A DNA stretch of 64,000 nt from Calliphora vicina (GCF_958450345.1 NC_088782.1:96793358-96857357); one strand, 5' to 3'. Counted from the first letter of the stretch, positions 1 through 13,280 are shown. The notes: generated by a model from the sequence alone, not told the origin. Translations and numbers: made by a program.

Positions 1-56
1 AAACATTATGACATTATGACAATATGACATGATAGGAGACCTTGTGAATTGACCAA
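1..56. mobile_element. Right terminus of a TIR element cut by the window edge
   Basis: The end of this stretch, GACCTTGTGAATTGACCAA, is the reverse complement of the terminus at 17394 and nearly identical to the one at 19121. The repeated ATGACATTATGACAATATG behind the tip is shared with all copies. The body lies to the left, outside the window. Confidence 0.65.
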
Positions 57-1495
57 ATATGTTTTTAAAAGTAGAAACTTATGGCAAACACATAATTCCT
101 CATAATTATTGCCAATACTGTTTTGAATCCAGACTTTTTGTTGTTGGCTGTTACGTTACTTGTTGCACATGCGTTGGTAGCTTTAAAAACTAAGACAAGA
201 TAGGACGTATGTTTAAAACAATATTTAAAGAAATGGTGTTGCAAGCAACATCAAAAAAAAAACGAAACGAAGAAAAAACTCATAAAAAGTCTGATGTTTT
301 AAAAGAAGAAAAATCAATTTTCATATGTTCATTTACAATATTGTATAGTTAGATATGAATTTTATTCATATGTAGTTTTTTGTTGTATTAAACGCCCATT
401 CAGAAAAAAAAACTTTAAGACAGACAAGTGGTTTTACTTGTCACATACGGTGCCACATATGTGTGTGAGCTTGCTACATATGGTGGCATACAATATGCTG
501 ACACTCTGTTGGTCTAACAGCAAAGAAGAGAAAAAAAATAGTAAACATCATGCATTTATGATTAAGACCAGAATCTTCCTGGAGTCTTGTAAGTATGATG
601 AAGTTTAGCTACATCTAAGTCTGTCTGCATCTTTATATATAGAGGTGTACAGCCAGTACGAGTATTTGTAAATGTTGATTGTGTTTATTACCGGATTTTA
701 TGTAGGTTTCAACTTAATGAACGTCAAATAATCATTTTAATCACTTTAAGCCTAGCAAGTGGCGTTTACCTGCTAACTTCAGCCTCTCCTCATCACCATT
801 TTCCTTCAACATCTTGGCTTTTGTCTTTCTTTTATGTACAAGTGAATACCTTTTTTCCCATTAATAATCTTTTTTATTTTTTTTCTTTCGTATGTATGTT
901 GGCCAAATGGTTTTTGAAAATTTGTAATAACTACAAATGTAAAATTTCATTAAAACATACTTTGTTCATACATACAATACAATAAATACTTTATCTTTAT
1001 AGAGATTTTTCCTTATTTTCAACATGAAAATTAATGGCAAAGGAAATTATATTTAGATACATTCATATATACATCCATACAATGTTGAAAATTAAACGAT
1101 AATGATGATGGGAACATTTTGTTATTGTTTATTAAAAGCTTTTAATGGAATGAATCATTAAAATGGGAAATTGCTGCAGGAAATGAGATCATTATAATTT
1201 CTCTAAGCGAGTTAGTTATCGATATATAAAACAACAAAAAGAAAATTCGTTTTGAAATAGTGAAACACGTTTGTTATCTCTAAAATACCATCACTAATAC
1301 GTTAATAACACCGCTATCGATAAAATACATAGTAACTACAACAATGACGATGAAAAATCTGATGGCGAAAATAAATCGTTATAGACCTTTAGCATAACTG
1401 ATCTACTAGATTTTGATTTTGTTAGTATTCACAGGTCTATTGTAAACTCTAATTACACTAAATATACAACAAAATCAATTTTTTTCCAAAATTAC
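57..1495. other. Intronic AT-rich sequence, nothing recognised
   Basis: No open frame of note, no RNA gene and no clear repeat structure. It contains poly(A) and poly(T) tracts only. Confidence 0.5.
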
Positions 1496-2400
1496 AAGGT
1501 CAGACCAATAAATTTTGATAGAGGAGACAAAAAAAAGACACGTGTATCTGCGTTTTGAAAGTTTACATCTGAATTTCATTTGAGGGCGGGTTACAGTTTC
1601 CCTACTCTGGCACATTCTTAATGTTAATCTTCGTAAGAAACCATATGATTCTTACATTTTAGGTATAAAATGTGTTCAGCAAATTTATGTAAAATGTTAC
1701 GGTGAACATTTTTGTAGAATATGTTAACCCTCTAAATCCTCAAGGCATGGGTCTTTTTTGTCCTTCTTTTAAAAAAGAGCAAAAAACACCATTAAACAGG
1801 GATTTAAGATGATAAAATGTTCCGCAAAAATATTATACGTGAAATTTTACTATAAGTCCCTGAAGACACCAAAACGGAAAATTCAACCAGAAAGTCAGAA
1901 ATAAGACATAACAAAAGAGAGCCTTGGGTCAATTTCGCATTTATTACGAATTTTATTTTAAAGTACCCCAAAAATGAATAACGTTTAATAACTTATGAAA
2001 ATATAAACCGATTTTAACAAGTAATGTCTCATTTTTGTCTACATAAAATTGTCTTTAAAACACTGTGCAAAAAGAAATAGGTTTTCATATAAAAAAGTGT
2101 TATTTTGTAGCAGATTTAAATCTTAAATCTTTATCTCTCGGCGGGAGCTAGGTTTTAATTTTAGACCCATACTTTCTTTTGGAAATTTTGTGTAGATTCC
2201 AATTTAGCTATACGCCTGTCGCGCTTTTACTCATCTGAACAAATTGACCCACCATTCGTTTTAACGCTACACTCGTTAAAAACGAATTTTAATTGTTAAA
2301 ATTTACTATCAAATTGGTAAAAATTTTACTGTGAGTTTCCATATCACCATATCAATAAAACTAAATTTGTCAAAAAAGCAAATTTACTTCCTAATCTCTT
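1496..2400. repeat. Interspersed repeat, copy 1 of an unnamed family
   Basis: The segment 1496-1795 matches 20246-20480 closely. Shared landmarks include GACCAATAAATTT, CTCTGGCACATTCTTA, ACATTTTTGTAGAATATG, and GGGTCTTTTTTGTCCTTC followed by AAAAAAGAGCAAAAAAC. A weaker match seems to extend to about 2400 (aligned with 20600-20740, around an AATAAAACT.AATTTGTCA motif). No coding potential or termini were identified, so the superfamily is unknown. Confidence 0.6.
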
Positions 2401-2962
2401 ATTTGTATGAAGCTAAAGCACGTGTCATCTACGTTCGACTCAAAATATATTGGTAATCATTGATTTGTAGCGTTCGTTATTGACTGAGATAACCTCACCA
2501 ATAGAGAAATAATGCCGCCGGACTAAAATCCCCAACCTGGTAAACCAAATAAGCCACCATAGCCATCCCCAAAAAATGCGCCTATTCGCGAATAGCGAAT
2601 ACTGATTTTGATATTCAAGATTTATAAAATAGACGTACTGTTTAATCGTATAACTTTCTCAATGATCTGGCAACAGACTTAAGAGATAAAACAACATGAA
2701 CATGAAAAAACCTTTACAAGAAAAAGTGTTGAGATAAAAATAGAAAATTCCTTCTGAAATTACTAGATCAGAATAGTAAAACCTACAAAAGGCTTGGCGT
2801 TCTCTGGCCAAACTTTCATTTTATGACCTTTTATTATCCTTATCCTGATATTTGTTTGCTTAATTTTCTCAGCCATAACTTAAAAAATATTCATGATTTC
2901 TCATATCATTCTTCAACAAAATTGTAGCTAAGACTTAATAATTTGAATTAATACTTATATAC

Positions 2963-3181
2963 ACAGAGAAAACAGATTCGTAGTAGTAACCTAATTTGTT
3001 GCCAATCGAATGATTTGGTTGCACAAATAGAGTTTTTCGGTTATATCAATAGAAATTCAGTTGATAAAGAAGAATTTCGGTTGAAGCAAGCTAACTTTTG
3101 TTATCATTTCTAAAATTTCGTAGCCACAACCATAAAATTCGGCGAAAAATTCGGTTGCTACTACGAATCTGTTTTCTCTGT
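2963..3181. mobile_element. 219 bp MITE with 29 bp terminal inverted repeats
   Basis: The left end begins ACAGAGAAAACAGATTCGTA and the right end is its exact reverse complement. Inverted identity continues through GTAGTAACC (29 bp). The interior is non-coding. Target duplication is not clear, so superfamily assignment (Tc1/mariner-like is possible) is left open. Confidence 0.85.
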
Positions 3182-3357
3182 CTACCAAAATATTAAGTAG
3201 AACTAATTTTATCTACAAAAAATCTTCAACAATTTTTAATTTTTACCCTTTTTTCGCCATTAACTCTTCAATAAAATAAAATGTCTGGCCATAAATAACT
3301 GAAAAATAAACCCAACATATTTTTGAGAACGTAGCAATAAACAAAACCTCTTTGAAA

Positions 3358-4018
3358 AACAAGTAAGAGAGCAATATTCGGCTGTGCCGAATCTTATATA
3401 CCCTTCACCAAATCATACTTCAAAATACAAATTTTAAATATTTTTAGGTAAACAAAATTTATTTTTTTTCCAAAGTTGTTTTTTTATTTTTTGAAAATTT
3501 TTTTTTCGAATTGTTGTTTTAAAATTTTTTTTTTTTAAATATAAATTTTTTTTTTAAATTTTAAAAAAATTTTTTGTTTTCTAAAATTTTTTTGGTGAAA
3601 AATAAAATTCGGTTTAAAAAATATTTTTTCCGATTTTGACCCATTGTAGGTCCAACTTACTACGGTCTTACATATATACGTCGTTGCAAAGGTCTTTGAC
3701 CTATATCTATCAGATATAGGTCAAAAATAGGTCTAAAAATCGATGTTGTCCTGGTTTTTTCCTCATATCTTAGCCATTTGTGGACCGATTTAGTTGATTT
3801 TAAATAGAAAACTTCTCGAAAGCATGTCTGACAGAATTATTGAAGATTTGGATCCCGAAGATATTTGGGGTCTTCAGAAAATTGATTTCAACAGACAGAC
3901 AGACGGATATGGCTTAATCGACTCCGCTATCTATAAGGATGCAGAATATATATACTTTATAGGGTCAGAAAATTGAGAAACTTATATATACCCTTCTCAC
4001 GAAGGTGAAGGGTATAAT
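3358..4018 (+). mobile_element. DINE-1/INE-1-like non-autonomous helentron, copy 1
   Basis: It starts AACAAGTAAGAGAG, followed by the hairpin ATTCGGCTGTGCCGAAT and TATACCCTTCACC. It ends with CACGAAGGTGAAGGGTATA. Internal landmarks shared with five other copies include GACCCATTGTAGGTCCAACT and the segment with GATTTCAACAGACAGAC, GGCTTAATCGACTCCG and ATATATACTTTATAGGGTC. These last match the Drosophila INE-1 core in reverse orientation. INE-1/DINE-1 elements are mobilised in trans by helentrons. The 60-codon frame at 3794 is just this core. Confidence 0.85.
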
Positions 4019-4109
4019 AACGTCTTTAATCGAGTTCTGGGAATTGTAATAAACAGAAACGTCTCCAAAACAACATGCCAGAGACTGTGAACATCGAATT
4101 GAGGCTTTT

Positions 4110-4320
4110 CTAATAATCTAATTTATAATGTAATGTAATGTGTTCTGATGAAATTAGGGAACTCATTCGGAATATTTTTAGGTTAGAATCGATATTCCAT
4201 TTGTGGTCGATTGGTCAGAGATTGCACAACATATTACAGGAAAAATTCTCTATTCAGTTCTACTGTTTCTATTAACAATTTACTTTTACAAGTAAAGTAA
4301 ATTGTAAAACAAAACTTTTG
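4110..4320 (+). pseudogene. CR1-like LINE C-terminal fragment, copy 1
   Basis: The run GTGTTCTGATGAAATTAG, then CATTTGTGG.CGATTGG.CAG and GGAAAAATTCTCTATTCAG, aligns with 21660-21800, where the translation is recognisable as a LINE tail. Here the reading frame is too decayed to translate on its own. Confidence 0.5.
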
Positions 4321-5619
4321 GCAGCCGATTCGAAACGCTAAACAGGTAACGGTAACGCTAATTTGGATTATTTCGGTAACGGTATTTTGGCTGTTAGGAA
4401 GGAATCGATATTTTAAATTATTTCTTTAACTTAGTTTATCTGAAAGAGTCTTTTAACGGTAACGGTAGCCAACCTTGGAAAAAAGTCAATATACATACAT
4501 TTTTAATAGCTTCCGGAAAGTACTAAAGTAAGTAAAACGTTTGAACTCTTTTAAGTAATCGTTAAATCAGTAACGTTAGCTTATCTAGTACTTGCACCAA
4601 ACCATTTAAAGTTTCCATTAATGAAACGTAACAGACTTTACAAGGCTAAATCATGACTAAAAACCGCCATTATTGCAAAAACTTTAATGAAATTCATAAT
4701 TTTGTTACAAATGTTATTATATTTCGCTCAAAAAACCAAACGATATAATTATTCTTTTACACAAAATTTCAAACCCAATTGCATTTATTTAAACGTTTTA
4801 ACAACAACAAACAAAAAGTGTATTGTTTAATTTGAAATTACCACAACAAATTAATGGCAACATTTATAAAAATCTTTAAAATGAACAACTGATTAAAAAC
4901 AAACTAGCATTTATGAAAAATTAAAAACAAGAACTAGTTATTTTTATCAAGCAAAACAGAGAACAGAACAGACTTACAAAAACCGTGACCAAACGAAATT
5001 TTCCACACAGACATATTGACACCAGTTTCAGTTTAAACAGACGCGAAGTGGAAAAAGGTTACTGCTGGCCTAAGGTTTCAATTAAAAAACAAGTGAAGTG
5101 AAACAGAAATACAAAAGTAATACAAATAATATTGAAAATGAAAAAGTGTGGTGGTCTTAAATTTGAAATTTTGAAAAAAGCACACCTCAAAAGTTTAGTT
5201 TTGCAGTTAATAATTCATGGCAGGTAGATTATTGTTTAATAGTAGTTATAAATTAAATGTTACATTACAAATAATCATTTTAATTATCTAATAAATCATT
5301 GGTTTCATTTAAGCCGGGTCTCCAACTAAGTAAAGAAGGTGTGTATGTGTGGACTTTGAGGGATATTAAAACAAAAGTAAGTAAGTAAATAAATACGTCT
5401 ATGAAGTGGTAAAACAAATTGCGTGAAATGATTATAAGAGCTCTTTAAATTATAAAGTTAAATGTTACAAACAAATCAAAATTATTGTTTAAGGTGTGTT
5501 CGTCTCTCTATATTGTATCAGTACCTAGTCAATAGTAAAGTTAATTGATGGAAAATATTACAAATATTGTATTAATAATAAAAGAAGATAGAATTGGGTT
5601 TAATTGAAATTTGAAGTAC
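4321..5619. other. Intronic AT-rich sequence, nothing recognised
   Basis: Non-coding, with several TAACGGTAACGG-like short repeats near 4340-4460. No gene or mobile element termini were found. Confidence 0.45.
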
Positions 5620-5624
5620 CATTA

Positions 5625-7014
5625 CACAGTGGGGCAGAATCGAAATTTTTTGGAAATATATCTGGCATTTCTAAACGGCTGGTCCGATCGGGATAAAATT
5701 TGAATTGGGTGTAGCCAAGGAGTATTCGAGTTATTAAAATGGGCCCTACAAATGCTCCAGGGTCGGCGCTATGGGGGCTCAAAGTTATTGCATTTACATA
5801 TATGAAAAAGTGCAATATTTTTGAAGGACGGAGTTTTAAAGTGGCATATTTTTAAATCTAATTCAGATATTGACTTGAATTTTTTTTTGTAAGACCAAAA
5901 ATTAACTTATCTAAACAAAACAATATAGCTCGGAATAAATGTGGATCAAATTGTTCCTAATATTTGCAATCCTATTAAAATTTTGATATAAATTTTAGTT
6001 TTAGAAACTCAATGAATATGTAATATGTAATAAAATCTTTATTTATTAGCGAAACTCAATGAAATTTTCAGCGTTTTTTAAGTTTCTCATTCTAAATAAC
6101 AAGGTGTAAAAAACTTTGCCAAAAGGTCAAAGGGAATCCCGCAATTCCTAAAAATTGGAGTGAAAATCCCAAAAATGGTATTTTTTACAATTTTGCCTAT
6201 AGGGTCCACATTTCCTTCGGGGCTGGGAAAATACTTTAGGGATAAATAGGGAACATATCAGGGTTTCCAAAACTATTTTCCGTTTTCTGAACCCAGCTTT
6301 GGGATTTTAGAACATGTTTCCCAAAGTTAAAATTTTGATAAAAATAGGTCAATTTCCAAAGGGCGTAGGGCCGACATGTTCAAAAAATAGGACATGTTTT
6401 TTATACCAAAATATTCTCCGTAAAGAAATTTATAGAAAAACATAAAATTGTTATATTTTCTTAAAGAAAGTTGTTTTTTAATAAAAAAAAGAGTTAAGTC
6501 ACCTTTTTGTCCAAAAAACAGCAAAAACATACTATTTTTTGAATTTTTAAATTGAAAATCGGTTATTTTTGGATTCATAATTGATATTGCTCTGAAATCT
6601 TATGTATGTTGTTGGTAATTTAGTTGTCTAACTAACAACAAAAATTCGAGTCCATTCGGTCCAAAACTGCGCCCTATATTTTTAAAAAAGCGGACCAAGG
6701 TATGGCAAAATTTTAAAATTTCAATTTTGAAATGCCTATAACTAGGAAATTATAAGGGATAAATAGCACACGCAAGCATGTTTTTTCAAGATCCAAAAAT
6801 ATAAAATTCTTTGAAATCGGATGAGAAACCAAAAAATGGCACGTGTTTAAAAATTTTACATGTCGAAGGTACCTTACTTTGAGCCCCCATAGCGCCGCCC
6901 CTGGAGCATTTGTAGGGCCCATTTTAATAACTTAAACTCGAATACTCCTTGGCTACGCCCAATTCAGAAATGCCAGATTTATTTCCAAAAAAAAATCGAT
7001 TCTGCCCCACTGTG
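5625..7014. mobile_element. Transib-like 1.4 kb non-autonomous element
   Basis: Termini are CACAGTGGGGCAGAATCGA (left) and its reverse complement (right). Inverted similarity runs about 160 bp inward (e.g. GGGCCCTACAAATGCTCCAG on the left, its near reverse complement on the right). The element is flanked by an exact 5 bp duplication, CATTA at 5620-5624 and 7015-7019. A 5 bp duplication plus a CACnnTG tip is the hallmark of Transib, the RAG1-related superfamily. No transposase is visible inside, so it would need one in trans. The three short minus-strand frames inside are non-coding. Confidence 0.7.
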
Positions 7015-7019
7015 CATTA

Positions 7020-7849
7020 GCAGAAAGAAGAAGTTTTATTGCTTTCCGTATTCACATTAATACCAAATCATATACGGGAAATTCCATATCATCGTACGTG
7101 ACATTTGTACGCCTATAGAGTGGAATAGATTTTGCAAAAATAAGAGTATCTGAAAAATAATTTGGTCTTTATGTACCATTCAGAGGGTACTATATTTGAA
7201 AATAATAAAAGGTACATGTAGAAATATGCGAAAATTTTCGAATCGTGAGAGGCGTTATGTTTTCTTTTAATTTCTTACACTAAACGAAATATTTTTCCTT
7301 TACAATCCGTTATATTTAAATAAAAACAATCTTTAGATGATTTTATAATAAATAAAATTTAATATCGTACGTGACATTCCGTACGTGACAGATTTTTCTC
7401 TTATAATAAAACAATATATTATCTGTAAATATATGTACATATACAAAAACTAAAAAAATTAATAGAATATATACATTCGGTTTCAATAAACAATTTTATA
7501 ATAGCAAATAAACAAACATAGTCCAATTCATTTCATACTATATGCTAATTCGGAACCTACTTTTAACCGCAATTTTAGCCTAAAACATGCCAATTAAATT
7601 AAAAAATTAAATATAGCCAGTTTAAACCATTATTATGTCAAAAATCATCTTGAAAAAAAGTTTCAAGTGTTTTTGGGTTTTCGGTCGTGGTAGTTATTCT
7701 CGTGGAATTGCCCATATGTTTTATTTAATATTAATGTTTCTAGATTTATTAATGTGGAAAATTCAAAAAGTACCATCAAAATAAAGAAATAATTCTCACT
7801 CACTCAGAACATGAATTCAAATATAACGGTTCTAACGGATGGTTTAAAG
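7020..7849. other. Intronic AT-rich sequence with repeated TACGTGACA
   Basis: CGTACGTGACAT/G occurs at about 7093, 7365 and 7380. The segment is otherwise non-coding and unrecognised. Confidence 0.4.
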
Positions 7850-8699
7850 TTGCATAAGTCGGTCAAGCCCGACCATATAATACCCTACACCAAGTAAATG
7901 AGTAAAAATATTTTTCTTTTAAAATATCAATAATTTATATTCGTGAGTGATTTTCGGAAGTGGGCCTTATATGGGAGCTATGACCAATTATGGACCGATC
8001 ATCATAAAATTAGGTCGTGTGATTTATGTCTATATGAAAGTTATTTATGTTGAATTTTGTGTATATACCAACATTTTTAAGTGATTTAAGCACGTTAAAG
8101 TGATTTTCGGAAGCGGGTCTATATGGGAGCTATGACTAATTATGGACCGATCGTAACAAAATTTGGTGACATGAGTTTTGTATATATAAAACTTATTTGG
8201 AGCGATATTTGTGTAGATACATATATAAATTAAACATTTATGACCGATAAAGTCCAATTTCGAGAGGACATTTGTATGGGGGCTAGGTGAAATAATGGAA
8301 CGATTTCAGCCAGTTTCAGTAGGCTTCGTCCTTGGGCCGAAAAAATTATATGTACCAAATTTTATCGAAACATCTTCAAAATTGCTACCTGTACTCTGCG
8401 CACAAGGTTTACATGGACAGCCAGCCAGACGGACGGACATCGTTTAATCGACTCAGAAAGTGACACTTTAAGGTGGGTGTTAGACCAATATTTTTGGACG
8501 TTACACACATCTGCACAAACGCATAATAAAAATTTTAAAATTACAATTAAAAAAAAAAAATTACAAAAAATAAAAAAAAAACAACTTTGGAAAAAAAATA
8601 TTTGTTTACCTAAAAATATTTAAAATTTGTATTTTGAAGTATAATTTGGTGTAGAGTATATAAGATTCGGCACAGCCGAATATAGCTCTCTTACTTGTT
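7850..8699. mobile_element. DINE/helentron-like composite with two 153 bp repeats
   Basis: It starts with a hairpin (GTCGGTCAAGCCCGAC) and CATATAATACCCTACACC. Two copies of a unit beginning GTGATTTTCGGAAG follow at 7947 and 8100, period 153 bp. Next comes a segment with GGACGGACATCGTTTAATCG, a variant of the INE-1 core. An A-rich tract then joins the terminus of the other DINE family (GATTCGGCACAGCCGAAT then CTCTTACTTGTT, 8664-8699). The same 153 bp family occurs inverted at 18149-18828. The join suggests one element inserted beside or recombined with another. Confidence 0.75.
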
Positions 8700-9829
8700 G
8701 TTATATACAATTTTTCTGCGAAAGTACGATTGAGTACAAAGGATCAAGAAAAATATATTTAAAAAAAGTAGCAAAGTGTTAAATATAAAAATTGACTAAA
8801 TAGTTTTCAATAAAAGGAATTTTAATGAAATAGAAAATTCCAACATCAATTTCCCAAAAAAAAGTGAAATTAAAATTTTCTTTTAAAATTTACTGCTCTC
8901 ATCTCTACGTCTTAAATATTTCTCATATAAAAGTGAAGATAAATCTGACTTCAACAAATGTTTTTAAGTGGCATAAATCTTGTTAAATCCAACTAACTTT
9001 AACCAAAAGCCACTTATAAAATCAAAAGTTGTGAAAATTTTTAAAATTTTTAATTACAAAAAAAATACAATATAATTAAAAACAATCAATTTCTCAGTCT
9101 GAAACTTGACTATTTTGTTTTTAATACCAGAAACCCACAATTTGTTAATGAAATTATTTACAACTCAATCAAATTGCGGCAATTAAAATAGCACCTTAGG
9201 GGTCCGCAGCAGAGAGATAGATAACAGACATTTCACCAACCGTTAAAGAAAACATGCTCACAGACACTTCCAAAACACATGTTTTCTTCAAGTCTTGAAT
9301 TAATTTACACAAAGAAAAGAAAAATGTGTAAATTTTCTCCTCAACATAGTAGAAGTGAGAAGGAAAAGAAAGAAAATACTAGAAATTGTTAACAGTAAGT
9401 CTAACTATCGTATGGCTTATAAAATGCCCATAATTACATGTTGTAACATGCACAGCATCATCATCACCAACCGGCACACAAAATTAAATGTAGATGATTG
9501 AAAGCTTAAATCGAAAACATCCTCTGGTTCTATTTGGTTTGTTCCTAACTTTCCCCCTTTAAATTATGATTAAATTATGAGTTTCCAAACATACAAAAGG
9601 CATTGAATAACTTCGATTGCCTGCCGTTACCGCTAAGCTACCGTTTTCTCTAAAATATAACTACAGATCGACCAAGGTTACCTAAAACAACCGTTTAAAT
9701 TTGTTAGAATTTTTAAGTCAAATTTTAGAAGAAACTTACTAAGAATCTGCTTTATTTAAACCATTGAAAAAAATTTATACTAGGATTTTACTCAAAATCG
9801 GTTACCTTTGACACGATATCCGGGGGATC
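8700..9829. other. Intronic AT-rich sequence, nothing recognised
   Basis: No exon, RNA gene or repeat terminus was seen. Confidence 0.45.
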
Positions 9830-10340
9830 ACGCACTACATGGCCTCGACATTCGATTTTTATATACTCACAATAGCGTTCCCTGATCCGTCAATTTCTTG
9901 GATCCGACAAACTATTTTAAGGGTGTGCACATGGATCAAAGAGGGATATGGGCACAGAGGCTACGGTCTTCATAGTCTGGAGTGATACTCGGATGTCCTA
10001 TAGCCTTCCAGGCGAATACAGCGTATTCCAGGCTGAGATATTTGCGGTTTTGAAAGCCTCCGAATTGAACGTTACTAAGGGAACATGTGATTATTTATAT
10101 ATGTCGACAGTCAAGCGGCATTGAAGTCTTCAACTACATGATATTGAGGGACTGTAGAATAACTGGGATAGGGCTTATTGGTCCATACACTGTTGAGTTC
10201 TTCTCGCTGAGATCTTTGTATTCTTGAAAGTCCCGAAATTGATAATGACGAACGTCAGGAAGTGGGAATGGAAATGGATAGAACAATGGACCCTGGGGGT
10301 CTTTAAGTGGTTGTAAACACTTGAAGAATTGCTTAAACTA
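9830..10340 (+). pseudogene. LINE RNase H domain relic
   Basis: Two frames carry RNase H signatures of I/LOA/R1-type LINEs. SYSLPGEYSVFQAEIFAV lies at about 10000, and YVDSQAALKSST, with the catalytic-type Asp, at about 10098-10134 in another frame. A frameshift separates them and stops interrupt the flanks, so it is dead. The reverse transcriptase part is not visible upstream. Confidence 0.7.
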
Positions 10341-10530
10341 ACGTGAATCAGAAGAAAATTACCTTAAATCCTTAAAATATCTTTAGCAAAATAACCCAAA
10401 ATAACCGAAACAATCAAAATTACCGTTACCTATTAATCGTTTCGAATCGTTAGCTAAAATTCGATATTATAAATATCGATTTAACGTTTTGTATTAAAAT
10501 GTAAATTTTCATAACAGGTTTGCTCACTAA

Positions 10531-10991
10531 AGCTGGGTTTTCGCATACACCGTAATCGGCGCCGATAACGAAAATTGAAACTGAAAACTGTTGAAACTGT
10601 TTTCGTTTCAGTTGGGTGCGTTGCGGCATATGTAAAACAGAAACGAAATTATTTTTTAGTTGTCATCTGGAAATCAAATAGAATTTCATTATTTTTGACA
10701 AAATCTATTATAATTCCTCTTCCAATAAAGAAAATAAATTTTTTTTATTAATTTTGATTTTCTTTAAATTTGAAATAAAAAAATAATTAAAATAATTTCG
10801 TTCCTATAGCACCGAAAACAACCCACTTGAAGTTGTTTTCGTTCCGGCCCCAAATGACATGTTTTTCGTTACTGATCGATGCTGTTTCGTTCCCAATTTT
10901 CGTTGCCGTTTTCTAAAACGAACTTTTTTTCGGTGCAAATGTATGGAATTTCGTTTTCGATGCCGATTACGGTGTATGCGGAAACGTAGCT
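10531..10991. mobile_element. PIF/Harbinger-type MITE, copy 1 (461 bp)
   Basis: The terminal inverted repeats read AGCTGGGTTTTCGCATACAC on the left and AGCTACGTTTCCGCATACAC on the reversed right. Inverted identity continues through CGTAATCGGC. Flanking TAA at 10528-10530 and 10992-10994 fits the 3 bp TWA target duplication of PIF/Harbinger. The interior is non-coding; the minus-strand frame at its right end is a shadow. Confidence 0.85.
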
Positions 10992-10994
10992 TAA

Positions 10995-13280
10995 GTTAAC
11001 AATATTAATATGTATGTAGGAACGTTTTGATTTCTTAAAAATAATGTTAACAATTACTGCCAATAAAAATGTATTTACTTGTCTACTTTAACTTTTCGTT
11101 TGTGCGCAAAAATACGATTTATTCTTTGAGAACAATTTTACAATGTAACCTTCAGTTACATGATACCAGAGCAGTTATAAATTTCAAAACCAAAACGCAA
11201 CTTTACAACCTGGAAACCTCTTTTGCTTATGACCATGTCAGATCTAGTTTAACTATCACGATGACATGTTCATTAACATGCTTATCACTCAAACACATGA
11301 CATTTACTATCTTAACTGTCAAGTTGATCTGTCGAAAGCTGAAATTTTTAAACCAAACTGTTCAATAAATAATGAAATTTACAATACATAACAATTCCCA
11401 TAAAATTGTGTAAAATGTTAATCCCTGTGACATTTTATTGATTTACAGCAATGTTGGGTCATAAATAAGAAATATTCAAAATATAAATAACTACCTGGGC
11501 TACTTCCCCCAACCGTTGAGCATTTAACAGCCGTTTAAATCATTTTCCTCAATAAAAAACTAACAAATTCTTCAAGTAAACAGTCATCTATCCATCCAGT
11601 TTTATGTAAACAACGTATCTTTTTTTTATTTAAACGAAATAGTGTCTCTGTGGAACTTTGTTTTCTATATATTTTTTTTGCTTTAACTTTTGAACGTCTC
11701 ATTTATTATCGATACATGTTTTCGAAAATGATTTTACATCTTTATTAAGACATATTTGTTGGTGGTGTTGTTGAAACCTCATAATTGCTTTTAAAAATGC
11801 AACTCTGTTAAATTAACAACCATGCACAACATTTTAAGTGCAACTTGATTGTATTTAAGCTTGTCTAAAGTTAAAGCTTCATTATCATCATGATCGTCAT
11901 CAGCTGCATTATTATTGTTGTTTCATTCATTATATCTACATTATTATTGATGTTATGATTTGATTTAATACGTGTTTGAGACACGTTTTATTTTCAGTTT
12001 TTTTTTATTTCTAATTTGTTTCAAATTAAAAAAAAAACGAAACGAAATATCTAACATGCAATGGTATTTATGTATGAAATGTCAGTGAATATACGATCCT
12101 CGTGATCTGTAAATATGTATTGTATGGTCAAGTTTATTAACATTTATTTAATCTGAGTATGAGTTATGTTAATGGCAACATGCGAAAGAGTTTAAATACA
12201 TGTGATGCTTCATTAAATTTGTGTACAATGTAACGTTTTGTTAAACGGCATATCAAACATGATCATGATTATAATTGTGTCAGGATGAGTCTTGTTCGTT
12301 GTGATGATCAATAGATCATTTGATTTGGCACTATATTTTCTAATGCAAAGCGATCTTTGTTTAGTTAATTAATGCATTTAGGCTGTTTCTGTCTGTATGT
12401 AAGTATATATGTATTTTCGAAAAAACTCCCTTGTCTTTAGTTTACTCTATCAACATCATTAAAAACAATAAACAATATCCCTCAAAGTTCATTAGTATCT
12501 TCAATTTGTTTCTCTTTGTATTGTTTGTAATGAATATAACAATATTTTTTGTTTATTTATAAAGTAAAGTAATAATTTGTTTTGTTTTACTTTTATTTTG
12601 TAAAAATATGCCGACACAATAACCATCAATCAATTTACGCCTATTTACAAGTTATTGTTACCTATTTTTTTTTTCTGTTTTGAATGATGTTGCATGTTGT
12701 ACTCGTATTTCAAATAAAATTTTTAATAAACCATTTAATGATCACAAAAAATAAACATAAAAAAATACTCATTGAACGAAATTAATACTCTTGCTATGGC
12801 GCGTTTTAGAAATCGTTGAATCCCTCTTTGATCAAATGTTTTTTATTTTATTTTAATTTAGTGATTAAGCTTTTTTGTACAACAAATACATATCCATAGA
12901 TGTAAATTTAATAGTAAATTGAATTTATAAAGCTTTCAATATTTATAAAAATTTTAAATAAAAAATGTTTAAAGTTAAGAGGGAAGACTTCAACCATATC
13001 TTGACATTTATTTTGATAGATGCGACCTCATCTTTCTTTTGAGAAAAAAATCATAAAAGTTTTTGATTTTGGAAAAAAAGTCATGTTGACTTTTTTTATT
13101 TTTTTTTTCGAAAGATTGAAGAAATTGCTATCTAAACTGTTTGGGAAAAATTTTGCTAAGAGCAAGAGGTATGTTACATGGAGGCAAAAAAAACACTAGC
13201 TCAGAGAGTTCTTAACCGATCTTGTTGAAAAATTGTGTCTGAAATACTATCCAATAGGACTAACCGAACAGATTTTTGAC
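10995..13280. other. Intronic AT-rich sequence, nothing recognised
   Basis: A long non-coding stretch. The 99-codon frame at 11069 has no recognisable features and an intron-like composition. No termini or RNA genes were seen. Confidence 0.45.

Noticed and set aside
4340..4460. Repeated AACGGTAACGG motifs as a regulatory array
   Set aside because: Only a few imperfect short units, with no spacing pattern or neighbouring gene to support a role.
11069..11368. 99-codon plus-strand frame
   Set aside because: Composition is that of AT-rich intron, with no motif, signal peptide or conserved neighbour.
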